From Aegilops tauschii subsp. strangulata (taxonomy: Eukaryota > Streptophyta > Magnoliopsida > Poales > Poaceae), in the NCBI RefSeq assembly GCF_002575655.3, contig NC_053036.3, positions 196,324,788 through 196,388,787 on the forward strand: a stretch of 64,000 nucleotides of DNA. Reading direction: 5' to 3'. Position 1 is the stretch's first letter. Every line of letters starts with the position of its first letter. This document shows positions 47,784-59,291 of this stretch, piece after piece. The notes beneath the pieces were generated by a model. That model was not told the origin of the DNA. It saw nothing but the letters and a program-made list of their open reading frames with translations, and did no database searches. A program made the position numbers and the translations under genes.

Positions 47784-48290
47784 ATGCAAGTTAATAATGA
47801 TAGTGCAACTTATTTGTGGCACTGCTGTTTAGGTCATATTGGTGTAAAGCGCATGAAGAAAATCCATGCTGATGTGCTTTTGGAATCACTTGATTATGAA
47901 TCAGTTGATGCTTGCAAACCATGCCTCATGGGCAAGATGACAAAGACTTCGTTCTCCGGAACAATGGAGCGCGCTACTGACTTATTGGAAATAATACATA
48001 CCGATGTATGCAATCCGATGAGTGTTGAGGCTCGCGGCGGGTATCGTTATTTCTTGACCTTCACAGATGATTTGAGCAGATGTGGGTATATCTACTTAAT
48101 GAAACTGAAACAGTTGAAATGTTCAAAGAATTTCAGAGTGAAGTGGAGAATCATTGTAACAAGAAAATAAAGTTTTTTCTGCGATTTGATCGCGGAGACG
48201 AATATTTGAGTTACAAGTTTGGCCTTGAATTAAAACAATGTGGAATAGTTTCACAAACTCATGCCACCTGGAACACCACAGCATAATGGT
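47784..48290 (+). pseudogene. Element E integrase zinc module and first Asp regions
   Basis: WHCCLGHIGVKRM and CKPCLMGK form the HHCC module, followed by IIHTDVCNPMS with the first Asp. A frameshift near 48120 leads into frame 2 with FDRGDEYLSY, where D has SDRGGEYLSY. A further shift follows near 48265. Confidence 0.8.
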
Positions 48291-49263
48291 GTGTCCAAAC
48301 GTCATAACCGTACTTTATTGGATATAGTGCAATCTATGATGTCTCTTACCAATTTACCACTATCGTTTTGGGGTTATGCATTAGAGACAGCTGCATTCAC
48401 ATTAAATAGGGCACCATCTAAATCCGTTGAGACGACACCATATGAACTGTGGTTTGGCAAGAAACCAAAGTTGTCGTTTCTTAAAGTTTGGGGTTGTGAT
48501 GCTTATGTGAAAAAGTTTCATCCTGATAATCTCAAACCCAAATTGGAGAAAAATGTCTTCATGGGATACCCAAAGGAGACAGTTGGGTACACCTTCTATC
48601 ACAGATCCGAAGGCAAGACATTCGTTGCTAAGAATGGATCCTTTCTAGAGAAGGAGTTTCTCTCGAAAAAAGTGAGTGGGAGGAAAGTAGAACTTGATGA
48701 GGTAACTGTACCTGCTCCCTTATTGGAAAGTAGTTCATCACATAAATCTATTCCTGTGACTACTACACCAATTAGTGAGGAAGCTAATGATGATGATCAT
48801 GTAACTTCAGATCAAGTTACTACCGAACCTCGTAGGTAAACCAGAGTGAGATCCGCACCAGAGTGGTACGGTAATCTTGTTCTGGAGGTCATGTTACTTG
48901 ACCATGACGAACCTATGAACTATGAGCAAGCGATGGTGAGCCCAGATTCCGCAAAATGGCTTGAGGCCATGAAATCTGAGATGGGATCCATGTATGAGAA
49001 CAAAGTGTGGACTTTGGTTGACTTGCCCGATGATCGGCAGACCATCAAGAATAAATGGATCTTCAAGAGGAAGACGGACGCTGATAGTAGTGTTACTATC
49101 TACAAAGCTAGAATTATCGCAAAAGGTTTTTCGACAAGTTCAAGGTGTTGACTACGATGAGAGTTTCTCACTCGTACCTATGCTTAAGTCTGTCCGAATC
49201 ACGTTAGCAATTGCCGCATTTTATGAAATCTGGCAAATGGATAAACAAAACTCCATTCCTTAA
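48261..49263 (+). pseudogene. Element E integrase C-terminal part and RT start
   Basis: HNGVSKRHNRTLLD has Lys where D has the catalytic Glu of the DD35E triad (GVSERRNRT), so this integrase is dead at the active site. Then SFWGYALETAAFTLNRAPSK and KVWGCDAYVKKF. TAG at 48837-48839 interrupts; RT blocks WIFKRKTDADS and YKARIIAKGF follow, with another frameshift near 49130 into VQGVDYDESFS. Confidence 0.82.
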
Positions 49264-50200
49264 TGGATTTATTAAAGAAGAGTTGTATATGATACAACCA
49301 AAAGGTTTTGTCCATCGTAACGGTGCTAACAAAATATGCAAGCTCCAGCGATCCATCTATGGACTGGTGCAAGCATCTCGGAGTTGAAATATACGCTTTG
49401 ATAAGTTGATCAAAGGATATAGTTTTATACAGACTTGCGGTGAAGCCTGTATTTACAAGAAAGTGAGTGGGAGCACTACAGCATTTCTGATAAGTATATG
49501 TGAATGACATATTGTTGATTGGAAATAATGTAGAATTATTCTGCAAAGCATAAAGGAGTGTTTGGAAGGAGTTTTTCAAAGAAAGACCTCGGTGAAGCTG
49601 CTTACATATTGAGCATCAAGATCTATAGAGATAGATCAAGACGCTTGATAAGTTTTTTCAATGAGTACATACCTTGACAAGTTTTTGAAATAGTTCAAAA
49701 TGGAACAGTCAAAGAAAGAGTTCTTGCCTGTGTTACAAGGTGTGAAATTGAGTAAGACTCAAAGCCTGACCACGGCAGAAGATAGAAAGAGAATGAAAGT
49801 CATTCCCTATGCCTTGACCATAGGTTATATAAAGTATGCCATGTTGTGTACCAGATCTATTGTATACCCTACACTGATTTTTGCAAGGGAGTATAATAGT
49901 GATCTAGGAGTAGATCACTGGACATCGGTCAAAATTATCCTTAGTGGAATAAGGATATGTTTCTTGATTATGGAGGTGACAAAAAGGTTCATCTTAAGGG
50001 TTACGTCGATGCAAATTTTGATACTGATCCAGATGACTATAAGTCTCAGTCTAGATACATATTGAAAGTGGGAGCAATTAGCTAGAGTAGCTCCGTGCAG
50101 AGCATTGTGGACATAGAAATTTGCAAAATACATACGGATCTGAATGTGGCAGACCCATTGACTAAACTTCTCCCACAAGCAAAACATGATAACACCTTAG
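49264..50200 (+). pseudogene. Element E RT catalytic and RNase H remnants
   Basis: Degenerate but alignable to D: the SIYGLVQASRS block near 49350, a catalytic motif changed to YVND near 49495 with shifted frame, KEFLPVLQGVKLSKTQ near 49715, and the ADPLTK end near 50150. The large RNase H segment between the TDPDD and HKRTKHI equivalents is mostly deleted around 50070-50110. Confidence 0.72.
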
Positions 50201-50208
50201 TACTCTTT

Positions 50209-50372
50209 GGGTGTTAATCACATAGCGATGTGAACTAGATTATTGACTCTAATAAACCCTTTGGGTGTCGGTCACATGACGGTGTGAACTATGGGTGTTA
50301 ATCACATGGTGATGTGAACTATTGGTATTAAATCACATGGTGATGTGAACTAGATTATTGACTCTAGTGCAA
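50209..50372 (+). repeat. Short tandem repeats before the element E polypurine tract
   Basis: A ~30-bp unit of the type GGGTGTTAATCACATGGTGA recurs about four times, near 50209, 50273, 50293 and 50323, each containing a TCACAT..ATGTGA near-palindrome. Two copies of TAGATTATTGACTCTA flank them. D has only a single copy of this region, so the repeat expanded in E. Confidence 0.65.
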
Positions 50373-50381
50373 GTGGGAGAC

Positions 50382-52102
50382 TGAAGGAAATATGCCCTAG
50401 AGGCAATAATAAAGTTATTATTTATTTCCTTATATCATGATAAATGTTTATTATTCATGCTAGAATTGTATTAACCGGAAACATAATACATGTGTGAGTA
50501 CATAGACAAACAGAGTGTCACTAGTATGCCTCTACTTGACTAGCTCGTTAATTAAAGATGGTTATGTTTCCTAACCATAGACATGAGTTGTCATTTGATT
50601 AATGGGATCACGTCATTAGGAGAATGATGTGATTGACTTGACCCATTCCGTTAGCTTAGCACTCGATCGTTTAGTATTCTGCTATTGCTTTCTTCATGAC
50701 TTATACATGTTCCTATGACTATGAGATTATGCAACTCCCGTTTACCGGAGGAACACTTTGTGTGCTACCAAACGTCACAATGTAACTGGGTGATTATAAA
50801 GGTGCTCTACAGGCGTCTCCGTAGGTACTTGTTGGGTTTGCGTAATTCGAGATTAGGATTTGTCACTCCGATTGTCGGAGAGGTACCTCTGGGCCCACTC
50901 AGTAATGCACATCACTATAAGCCTTGCAAGCATTGTAACTAATGAGTTAGTTGTGGGATGATGTATTACGGAACAAGTAAAGAGGCTTGCCGATAACGAG
51001 ATTGAACTAGGTATTCAGATACCGACGATCGAATCTCGGGCAAGTAACATACCGGTGACAAAGGGAACAACGTATGTTGTTATGCGGTTTGACCGATAAA
51101 GATCTTCGTAGAATATGTGGGAGCCAATATGAGCATCCAGGTTCCGCTATTGGTTATTGACCAGAGATGTGTCTCGGTCATGTCTACATTGTTCTCGAAC
51201 CCGTAGGGTCCGCACGCTTAAAGTTCGATGACTGTTATATTATGAGTTTATGTGTTTTGATGTACTGAAGGTAGTTCGGAGTCCCGGATGAGATCGGGGA
51301 CATGACGAGGAGTCTCGAAATGGTCGAGACGTAAAGATTGATATATTGGACGACTATATTCGGACATCGGAAAGGTTTCGAGTGATTCGGGTACTTTTGA
51401 AGTACCAGAGAGTTACGGGAATTCGCCGGGGAGTATATGGGCCTTATTGGGCTTTAGGGGAAAGAGAGAGGAGAGGCCGCGCCCCCCAAGGCCTAGTCCG
51501 AATTGGACTAGGGGGAGGGGTTGCGCCCCTCCTTCCTTCTCTTCTCTCTCCCCTTTCCTTGACTCCTACTCCTACTACTTGGAAAGGGGGAATCCTACTC
51601 CCGGTGGGAGTAGGACTCCTCCTGGCGCGCCTCCTCCTGGCCGGCCGCCTCTCCCTCCCTTGCTCCTTTATATACGGGGCCAGGGGGCACCCCATAGACA
51701 CAACAATTGATCTCTTGATCTCTTAGCCGTATGCGGTGCCCCCCTCCACCATAATCCACCTCGATAATATCGTAGCGGTGCTTAGGCGAAGCCCTGCGTC
51801 GATAGAACATCATCATCGTCACCACGCCGTCGTGCTGATGGAACACTCCCTCAAAGCTCGGCTGGATCGGAGTTCGAGGGACGTCATCGAGCTGAACGTG
51901 TGCTGAACTCGGAGGTGCCATGCGTTCGGTACTAGATCGGTCGGATCGTGAAGACGTACGACTACATCAACCGCATTGTGCTAACGCTTCCGCTTTCGGT
52001 CTATGAGGGTACGTGGACAACACTCTCCCCTCGCATTGCTATGCATCACCATGATCTTGCGTGTCCGTAGGAATTTTTTTGAAATTACTATGTTCCCCAA
52101 CA
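50382..52102 (+). repeat. Element E 3' LTR (1721 bp)
   Basis: Starts TGAAGGAAATATGCCC after the tract AAGTGGGAGAC and ends TTCCCCAACA. TATA box at 51667-51674. The 75- and 126-codon open frames inside are incidental and recur in D. Confidence 0.9.
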
Positions 52103-52109
52103 GTATATA

Positions 52110-52735
52110 TATATAGTATGCGCCGAACAGGTGGGAGGGGACTAGCATATATATATATATACTATACGTACGTGTCCATGAACAAGTGCACCTCACTCAG
52201 TGTCGGGACTTTTCGGTTTCTGAGGCATGTGCCACATCAAAGTTGTGAAATTGGCTATTCAAACATCACAAAACACCTCTTTGGGCCACATGCATGCAGG
52301 GGGTGGTTATCCTAGCTAGGACACTCACGTGTGACGCTTCCATCTATGGGCCCAAGAGGCCATCATCGATGCATGCATCACTTTGACCTACATCGGGAGA
52401 GGTTAATTAATTTCACCATCGAGGAGGATTCTTTTTGGGTTGTATTACGCTAGGAACATATAGTATGCGTCGAAGAGGGGGAAGGGGACCATCATATGGA
52501 GTACGCTTCGTGAACCTTGCTCTGTGTGGGGGCTTTACGGTTTCTGAGGCATGTGGCACATCAAAGTTGTGCATTTTGGGTATTCAACATATATTTGGCC
52601 CACATGCAAAGCGATGGTAGTTGTCCTCTCGCACCCACTTAAGCGGTTATCAGCGATGTCGATGCTTTCCATCTGTGGGCCTGCTTGGTCCATCACTACT
52701 TTTTGCCTGACAACGAGAGAGGTTAATTTGACTTG
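52110..52735. repeat. Two imperfect tandem copies of a ~330-bp unit
   Basis: Copy 1 starts near 52110 and copy 2 near 52458 (ATATAGTATGCG..). Shared blocks include TTTCTGAGGCATGTG, CACATCAAAGTTGTG, GGCC(C)ACATGCA, TCCATCT(A/G)TGGGCC and AGAGAGGTTAAT. Runs of TA flank copy 1. This is the oldest visible sequence outside the LTR elements; I cannot assign it to a family. Confidence 0.6.
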
Positions 52736-52929
52736 ACAATTGATTTTGAATGACTTACCTATGTTTGTGCCATTATTTTCTTCAAGATTGGTCTGTACAT
52801 TTACGACTTTGCTTAAAAATCGAACCATTATCTCTGGATATGTATAAATAAATAGCCATAAATTCCTAATCCTACTTCACGACATCTAATCAGTGATTTG
52901 ATGCCAAATTTGTTTTACTATTTGTATAG

Positions 52930-53220
52930 GTACTGTATGACGATGTGGACATCGAGGATGAAGATGCCTAGAGGAGATACAAGAGGCGAATCCTGAGGGA
53001 GCTTTATGCGGGAATGCATAACACGCGTATTAGGACCTGGAACGACGGCTAGGGATGCCCATTTTGCAACCACAAGATTCATGACGCATATCTAAGTGTT
53101 CTGGCGCATGCAAGAGGACGGGTCGTTGGCTCCTTCAAGCAGAAGTATTCTCGCAGGGTGGCGCACGACACATACGCCGAGTACGTGGAGAAGCTTCAGG
53201 ATCGTGGCGGCCGCATGTGA
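52930..53220 (+). pseudogene. Zinc-finger-XS-like exon fragment with two nonsense codons
   Basis: After a good acceptor (TTTGTATAG) a 97-codon frame runs to TGA at 53218-53220. It reads LYDDVDIEDEDA, stop, RRYKRRILRELYAG, then stop, GCPFCNHKIHDAYLSVLAHARG. The CPFC..HDAYLSVLAHA pattern and the basic helical tail (KYSRRVAHDTYAEYVEKLQ) resemble the zf-XS finger of SGS3/IDN2-type RNA-directed silencing proteins. TAG codons at 52969-52971 and 53050-53052 break it. It may be a gene fragment captured by a DNA transposon; the assignment rests on motif resemblance only. Confidence 0.45.
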
Positions 53221-53414
53221 AATGAGATGTGGGATGGATCAAACTATGTAGGCTTGAGTATGGTTAATGACGTTAACTATGTACTTATGGTTGAATTATG
53301 CTTATGTATGTGTACGCTTATTATCTATGTTTGAGTATGTTAAATATTTCGCCAAATTTTGGTGAAAATTACAACGGGGACCAATAAACCAGGACGGAGG
53401 TAGTACGTCAATCA

Positions 53415-53443
53415 CACACGGTTCCCAAAATTGGAACCGTGTG
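53415..53443. repeat. Perfect 11-bp hairpin
   Basis: CACACGGTTCC and GGAACCGTGTG are separated by 7 nt. Another CACACGGTTCG lies near 53474. Such repeated inverted motifs are common at transposon subterminal regions. Confidence 0.5.
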
Positions 53444-53863
53444 CAATGACTTTCATTTTTCCTGCTATGTCAATCACACACGGTTCGCTCTAGCAAACCG
53501 TCGCCGCCAAAATTCTTTGTGGGACAGAAAACCCTCACCACCCAATTCAAAAAAGAAAAAAGAAAACCCTCACTATCCCCACGTCACAAAAACCCTCACC
53601 CCGCCCGCCACCCCCTCGGCCCCTCCGGTACGTTCCCCATTCACACCTGCACAAGCTCCTCTGCGTCTATGCCATGGCACCACCTATCGCGGCGGTAAAC
53701 ACTTAGCTCGACGTCTGCCACCACCGCCAGGCTGCTGGCAAAGCCCACCGCATTTCGCCACTTCCACTTGCCGCTGCCTATCGCCATCGACTTTCTCGAC
53801 GCTGCTCGCGGTCGACCCAGCTCCGCTCGGTTGGGGAATCGGCCATACTGAGGGTTCTTTCTC

Positions 53864-54041
53864 ATGGACGACAAGGTAACTAATTTAATGAGATATTATC
53901 TCATCTCTTATCCCAGTTCATCTGCCTCCTTTAATCACCTGGCGGAAATTGCCGTGAATTCATTTTTATTTTAGCTGATTTGAGGGTTTTCTTCATTCAT
54001 AGAATGTACAGTGCGCCGACACTTCAGGACTTGGCGACCGC
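53864..54041 (+). pseudogene. Gene-like 5' end: tiny first exon, intron and second exon cut by element F
   Basis: After a GC-rich, leader-like stretch (53560-53860), ATGGACGACAAG (53864-53875) is followed by donor GTAACT at 53876. A T-rich intron-like segment ends in TTCATTCATAG at 54002, and 39 bp of exon-like DNA follow until the LTR of F at 54042. Splice signals are plausible, but no protein family can be named from so little. Confidence 0.3.
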
Positions 54042-54512
54042 TGTCGGTGTCAAAACCGGCGGATCTCGGGTAGGGGGTCCCGAACTGTGCGTCTAAGGCG
54101 GATGGTAACAGGAGGCGGGGGACACGATGTTTACCCAGGTTCGGGCCCTCTCGATGGAGGTAATACCCTACTTCCTGCTTGATTGATCTTGATGATATGA
54201 GTATTACAAGAGTTGATCTACCACGAGATCATAGAGGCTAAACCCTAGAAGCTAGCCTATGGTATGATTGTTGTTGTCCTACGGACTAAACCCTCCGGTT
54301 TATATAGACACCGGAGGGGGGCTAGGGTTACACAGAGTCGGTTACAAGGGAGGAGATCTACATATCCGTATTGCCAAGCTTGCCTTCCACGCCAAGGAGA
54401 GTCCCATCTGGACACGGGACGGAGTCTTCAATCTTGTATCTTCATAGTCCAACAGTCAGGCTAAAGGATATAGTCCGGCTGTCCGAGGACCCCCTAATCC
54501 AGGACTCCCTCA
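54042..54512 (-). repeat. Element F 3' LTR (471 bp)
   Basis: As printed on +, it starts TGTCGGTGTCAAAACCGG and ends GGACTCCCTCA. It matches 63608-64000 closely, with a short ATG indel near 54195. TATA box at 54299-54306 lies inside the inverted repeat CCTCCGG/CCGGAGG. Confidence 0.92.
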
Positions 54513-54526
54513 GTAGCCCCCGAACC
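54513..54526 (-). other. Element F polypurine tract
   Basis: Sense strand GGTTCGGGGGCTAC ends directly at the 3' LTR start TGAGGGAG. Confidence 0.75.
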
Positions 54527-54837
54527 AGGCTTCAATGACGATAAGTCCGGCGCGCAGATTGTCTTCGGCATTGCAAGGCGGGTTCTTCTCCAAATTCTGA
54601 GTATCTGTTTAGTAGTGTCCGGCTTCCCATAAATGTTGCACTCCTTGGCTTCCGCGCCTAATAATGGCTATCTTCCACGTGTCGAGCGAATGCAAGAAGC
54701 CAGGGCGTTTTTACATTTGCCACTCTAGCCATGTGAATAAATCGTCTATTAAAGAGACGGGGATTCTCAGATCCAGATCACACCATCCTCCCACAGTGAG
54801 TATCCATCGGAGCGCGCCCGAAAAAATCCATTCCAAC

Positions 54838-57623
54838 ATGGCCGGCCATCGCAGCTCCTCCTCTCGCTCCCGTAGCCCCAAGCCCGGCAATTGGAATAAG
54901 TGTTCCGTCCCCCACCGCCAATTAGTAGAGTTACAGACCCAGGGATTTCTCCCTCCAGCGTATATGGTCCCCGTTCGAGCCGGGCTCGCCACCTACAATG
55001 GCGGGGAGCAAGCGGAGAGCTTTCCCAACCCATCCATGGGGGAGCGAGTATGCCTTGTCCTTTATTTATTAAGAGGGCTTGGATTTCCAATTCATCCGTT
55101 CCTCCGTGGGCTCCTGGAGTTCTATGGCCTCCAGCTGCATAATTTTACTCCCGCCTTATATTACACATCGCTGGCTATGTCACCCTTTGCGAGCTGTTTC
55201 TGGGCTGCGAAGCTCATTTAGAGCTATGGAAGAGGTTGTTCTGCCTCGTACCCCGTACACAAGAGGGGTCGATATATCAAGTGGGTGGTGCCGAGATATG
55301 GCGCATCGCCGGGACCGGATATCTGTCTGGTACTCCGAAGAAGACATCCGAAGATTGGCCTTCGGAGTGGTTTTACATGGAGGACGTCCCCCTTCCGGAC
55401 CCTGTTCGGATGGGCCTTCCTGAGTTCAATAACGCCCCTCTGAAGAAACGCCGCAGCTGGCGCCCTCGGAGCCCCCAGGAGGAAGATAACAGAGAGGTCC
55501 TTTACCTGATGGGTCGGATAGAAACGCTGGCCAAATCAGGATTGACAATAGTCGAGGTTATGTCAATATGTATAATGCGGGGGGTGCAGCCACTTCAATA
55601 TCGGGGACAACCCATGTGGCACTTCAATGGAGAAGACGATGCCACCCGCTGCGGTCCTAAAGGTCCAGACTCCGTCGCTGCTCTTGCGAAAATACTGTCC
55701 GATTTATACAAAGGAGAGGAAGAGGAGTTCATCCGTATCAAGCCACGGGATGGATTCTCCATGTACAACCCCCCAAACTGGGTGAGCTGCTACTTTTTAC
55801 TCCAGACCTTCCCGCATTCTTTGTCATAAATACTTACCTTGCTATTTCATAGCAGGAGCTGCGAAAAGTTGTGAGGGAGATCCACAGCCCGTCTCCACAA
55901 CCAGAGGACCCTGACCGGGCCCTCGACCCCGGACTCAAAGAGGATCCGGACATATTTGTGGAGCTTATTGACAGGACATTCTATCAATTCAGCCGCGACG
56001 ATGCCATGGTGGCCATCATAGCCGATTATCCTGGACTACTCCCTGCATCGCATGTAAGTAAAACCGGAGTCCCAACTTCCGAGAAGGATCCCTTTTTCCG
56101 CACTTCACCTACCGCACACATATGGTGTCTTACAGGGAAGGCCCTCGGGACGCCATGCCGAACCCGCAGTGACTCACCAACAAGGGGCACCGAAGCCGGG
56201 TAGGCTTAAAAGGAAGGCGGTCAGGACTGAGACGCCGTCGCAGAGGTATGAAACAGAACCCCGCTCCGTGGTTTTTGTCTTTTAAAATATAATAACGTCC
56301 ATGTTTCCTAGTAGGAAAAACGCTCGTCGGACTATATCCGGAGAGGTTGCCGGCCACACCTCCACCAGCCGGGCTCCAGGGCCGGACCTAGAGGCGGATG
56401 TTAACATGGGGCCAACACCGGATGTTCCTCCTACAGAGGATGCAAATAGGCTGTCTGCTACGAATTCCGAAGTGGAGAGCGCCATGAATCACAGACGCCG
56501 CCGGGCCGTACTCCGCGACGCTTGTTTCTCCCAAGAGGCGTTCGACGCCTTTAACTCAGGAGACGCGTACATCCGAGCTGCTCAAAATGGTCTTGCCAAA
56601 GCCACGGACCAGTATGTAAAGGATATACGGGTAAGAAAATCTAATAATTATGTATATCAGTAGCCCCTGAGACTTGAAACAGTTGACACAACTGATTTAA
56701 GGATCATTGTTTGCATAGAGTTCTTACGAAGAAGAATACCCGGTTGTCTCAGGAGCTGGAGGAGTGCAAAGCCCAGCTTCAGGCCGCAATTGCCGCAATG
56801 AAGTAGTCCGAGAAGGCCCCATCTGGTAACACTTATTTCTATTGCAAAGAATGACAGGTACCAGGTAGTATGCGGCATGCATGCAAATCTAACAATAGAT
56901 TATGCAGATGACTCCGGAGTGAATCTGGAAGTCGTGATAGGGAATGAGCCGCATGCTCAACGACAGCTAAAGGCTGGCGAGCGCGTGCTTACACGGGTTA
57001 GGCGGGAGAAAAACGATCTCCAAGACGCCAATATCCAGCTGGGAGTGGAACTGAAAGATGTTCGAGCCCAGCTTGCTGACTCCGTAAAGGATAATAAGCG
57101 GCTTCGACGCGGCATTTTTAGTAAGTGCTTGAACGAACTTTTAAAGAGTTCGGCGAAGAAAGCGGCTAACAGAGTTATGTCTGCAGGTATGCTGACGGGT
57201 CGTCCCGCGGAGGAGATGCCCGGGTCTGCGGGTGATCTTCTGCCAGAGCTCTCACGACTGCACGAACAAGTTCGGCAGGTGATGCAGGGCATTGCCCAAG
57301 CCTTGTGGCCATCCGCCTCCCCGCCAGGAGGCATGGGGGAGCTTATAGAGAAGCTCAAGGGAGTCCGGCGGCGCTTCCGATTATGGAAGATATCGGCCTG
57401 CCGACAAGGTGCGAGGGAAGCCTGGGCCATGGTGAAGACACGATATACCAGGGCTGACCCGAACCACATGGCCGAGGTCGGACCTGTGGGGCCCGATGGG
57501 AAAGAGATCCCCGTCAGTTTGGTGTATGAACAAGTAGAATTAGCCGCAAAGTATTCCCAACAGGATTGTAGGCTAGACAGCCTGTTGGATGGTATAGAAG
57601 AAGAATTTAGTCAGTCTAAGTGA
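54838..57623 (+). CDS. Antisense multi-exon gene of element F (putative gypsy-type transposon / Transposase_28-like protein), broken
   Basis: Probable start ATG 54838 (MAGHRSSSSRSRSPKPG); an in-frame ATG at 54664 is possible. Exon 1 (to 55781) holds the Transposase_28-like domain: SMGERVCLVLYLLRGLGFPI, HPFLRGLLEFYGLQLHNFTP, then LGCEAHLELWKRLFCL after a one-base loss near 55188. GT-AG junctions by eye give exons 55856-56053, 56136-56245 (basic), 56312 or 56315-56630, 56719-56825 (with an in-frame TAG), 56908-57120 (coiled-coil-like, KNDLQDANIQLGVELKDVRAQ) and 57187-57623, stop TGA. The same layout as in element A despite unrelated LTRs; function unknown. Confidence 0.72.
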
Positions 57624-58436
57624 CTGTGTACTTCAAGTGACATATATTGTCCCTAGTCAGATTGTAAATCATTTGTCATGGCGGACCTTTTCGCTTCGAC
57701 CTCTGGACCCGACAGTCCGAAGTGTATCCGAATACCCGCTCAGTTATAAAAAAACGGGGTATGCGTGGAAACCAGGCATAGGGGTCATAAGTGCTTGAAC
57801 AGACAAGTACCCAACTAGCTATGTTATATTACATGGATAGTAAGAAACATCTTCCAGGGAGAATAGTTTCGTTAAGGGTTCCTTTCCCTGGGTACGCATG
57901 CCCTAATGTGCATGTCCGAGCTGCGAAATGAGACGCGGGATATAAACATCTGGGGGCATGTATTACAATAAATAAAGATTGTCTTTTGTTCATCGACCGA
58001 GTATTCCCTTAAGAACGCTAGCTTTCGGCTTCACCCAGTCTGAGGTACACATCCGGCTGACCCGGCAGTAACAATCGCAGAGGTGCTCCCCTTATGCCCA
58101 AACCAAATTAACGGGAACGTAGGGCATAAACACAAGAGCCAGGCAACTCAGCTTGGCCAAAACTTAAGTCATATCGATGCATATAATGGCGAAAAAAGGT
58201 ACAAGCGGAAGAATAACACATGTGTGGGGCATAGAGCCCAGAAAATAGTTATATTAAGCTTCTGTATAAGAAGCCCCCAGGTATAATGAGCACGGCTAGC
58301 GCGTCAAGATTGTGTAGTCAAGACACATTTTAGCCTTTTAAGGCCTTGAAGAAAAAAGGGGAAGAAAGAAAGAAAAGACGGATAACGCATATATAAAAAA
58401 TTGACAGAGGTAAGGAGACGAACACCGAGTCCGGCA
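57624..58436. other. Element F spacer between antisense gene and integrase end
   Basis: About 0.8 kb where the 3' ends of the antisense gene (+) and of pol (-) converge. No gene is seen; a PPT-like AGCCCCCAGG lies near 58272. Transcription from both sides would overlap here. Confidence 0.5.
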
Positions 58437-59267
58437 CTAGGCGTAGAACCTTTGGAGTCTGGCTGCGTTCCAAGGGTTTGGCTCGAGTCGATTGTCTGAT
58501 GCATCCCGCAGACGGTACGCTCCATCGGTCAGAACTTGGTCGATAACGAAGGGACCTTCCCATTTGGGCTTGAGCTTGTTCTTTTTCTTCTCCGGTAGGC
58601 GTAGAACGAGTTTGCCAACGTTATAAGTTTTGGCTCGTACTTCTCTGCTTTGATACCTTCGAGCCTGTTGCTGATAGAATGCGGAACGGGCTTTTGCCAC
58701 GTCATGCTCCTTCTCCAGGGCGTCCAAACTGTCCTGCCGATCAAGTTCGGCTTCTTTCTCTTCATACATGCGCACTCGAGGTGAGTCATGAATTATGTGG
58801 CAGGGCAGTACCGCCTCTGCGCTGTACACCATAAGAAACGGTGTGTATCCGATAGTGCGATTCGGCGTGGTCCGCATCCCCCATAGTACGGAGTCGAGCT
58901 CCTCTACCCAGTGCGTATCAGATTCCTTCAAGGATCGCACTAATCTGGGTTTAATGCCGCTCATGATAAGACCGTTTGCTCTTTCGACTTGACCGTTAGT
59001 TTGCGGGTGATAGACACAAGCATAATCGAGCTTGACGCCCATGTTGTTGCACCAAAGTTTTACCTCGTCGGCTGTAAAGTTCGAGCCGTTATCAGTGATG
59101 ATGCTGTGGGGGACGCCATAACGGTGTACAACCCCGGATATGAAGTCTATCACTGGTTCGGATTCGGCCGTTTTAACTGGTTTGGCTTCTATCCATTTGG
59201 TGAATTTATCCACCATGGCCAATAAGTATTTTTTCTTATGGCTTCCCCCTTTGAGGGGTCCGACCAT
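58437..59267 (-). pseudogene. Element F integrase core and C-terminus
   Basis: Opens just after the first catalytic Asp region (the frame before 59267 reads WGLD). Contains LLAMVDKFTKWIEAKPV, second Asp in IITDNGSNFT, Glu in HPQTNGQVERANG, then LWGMRTTPNRTIGYTPFLMVYSAEAVLP and the GPF/Y module KPKWEGPFVIDQVLTDGAYRL, ending NAARLQRFYA. No chromodomain. Same frame as the upstream segment, separated only by TAG at 59292. Confidence 0.9.
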
Positions 59268-59291
59268 ATCAAGCCCCCAGACCGCAAAGGG

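Larger units (their letters stand above)
44546..52102 (+). mobile_element. Element E: decayed Angela/BARE/WIS-type Ty1/Copia retrotransposon
   Basis: On +: 5' LTR remnant 44546-45292, primer site, leader, heavily mutated gag-pol, polypurine tract, 3' LTR 50382-52102. The left part of its 5' LTR was displaced by insertion of D. Coding is fragmented by many stops and frameshifts, much more than in D, in line with E being the older host element. The right flank GTATA (52103-52107) would be the target duplication. Confidence 0.92.

Noticed and set aside
52103..52165. TA-rich runs as promoter or replication origin
   Set aside because: Simple TA microsatellite beside the insertion site of E; no gene follows.
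53433..53443. Hairpin at 53415-53443 as a transcription terminator
   Set aside because: No T-run follows and the setting is eukaryotic; it looks like a transposon subterminal repeat.
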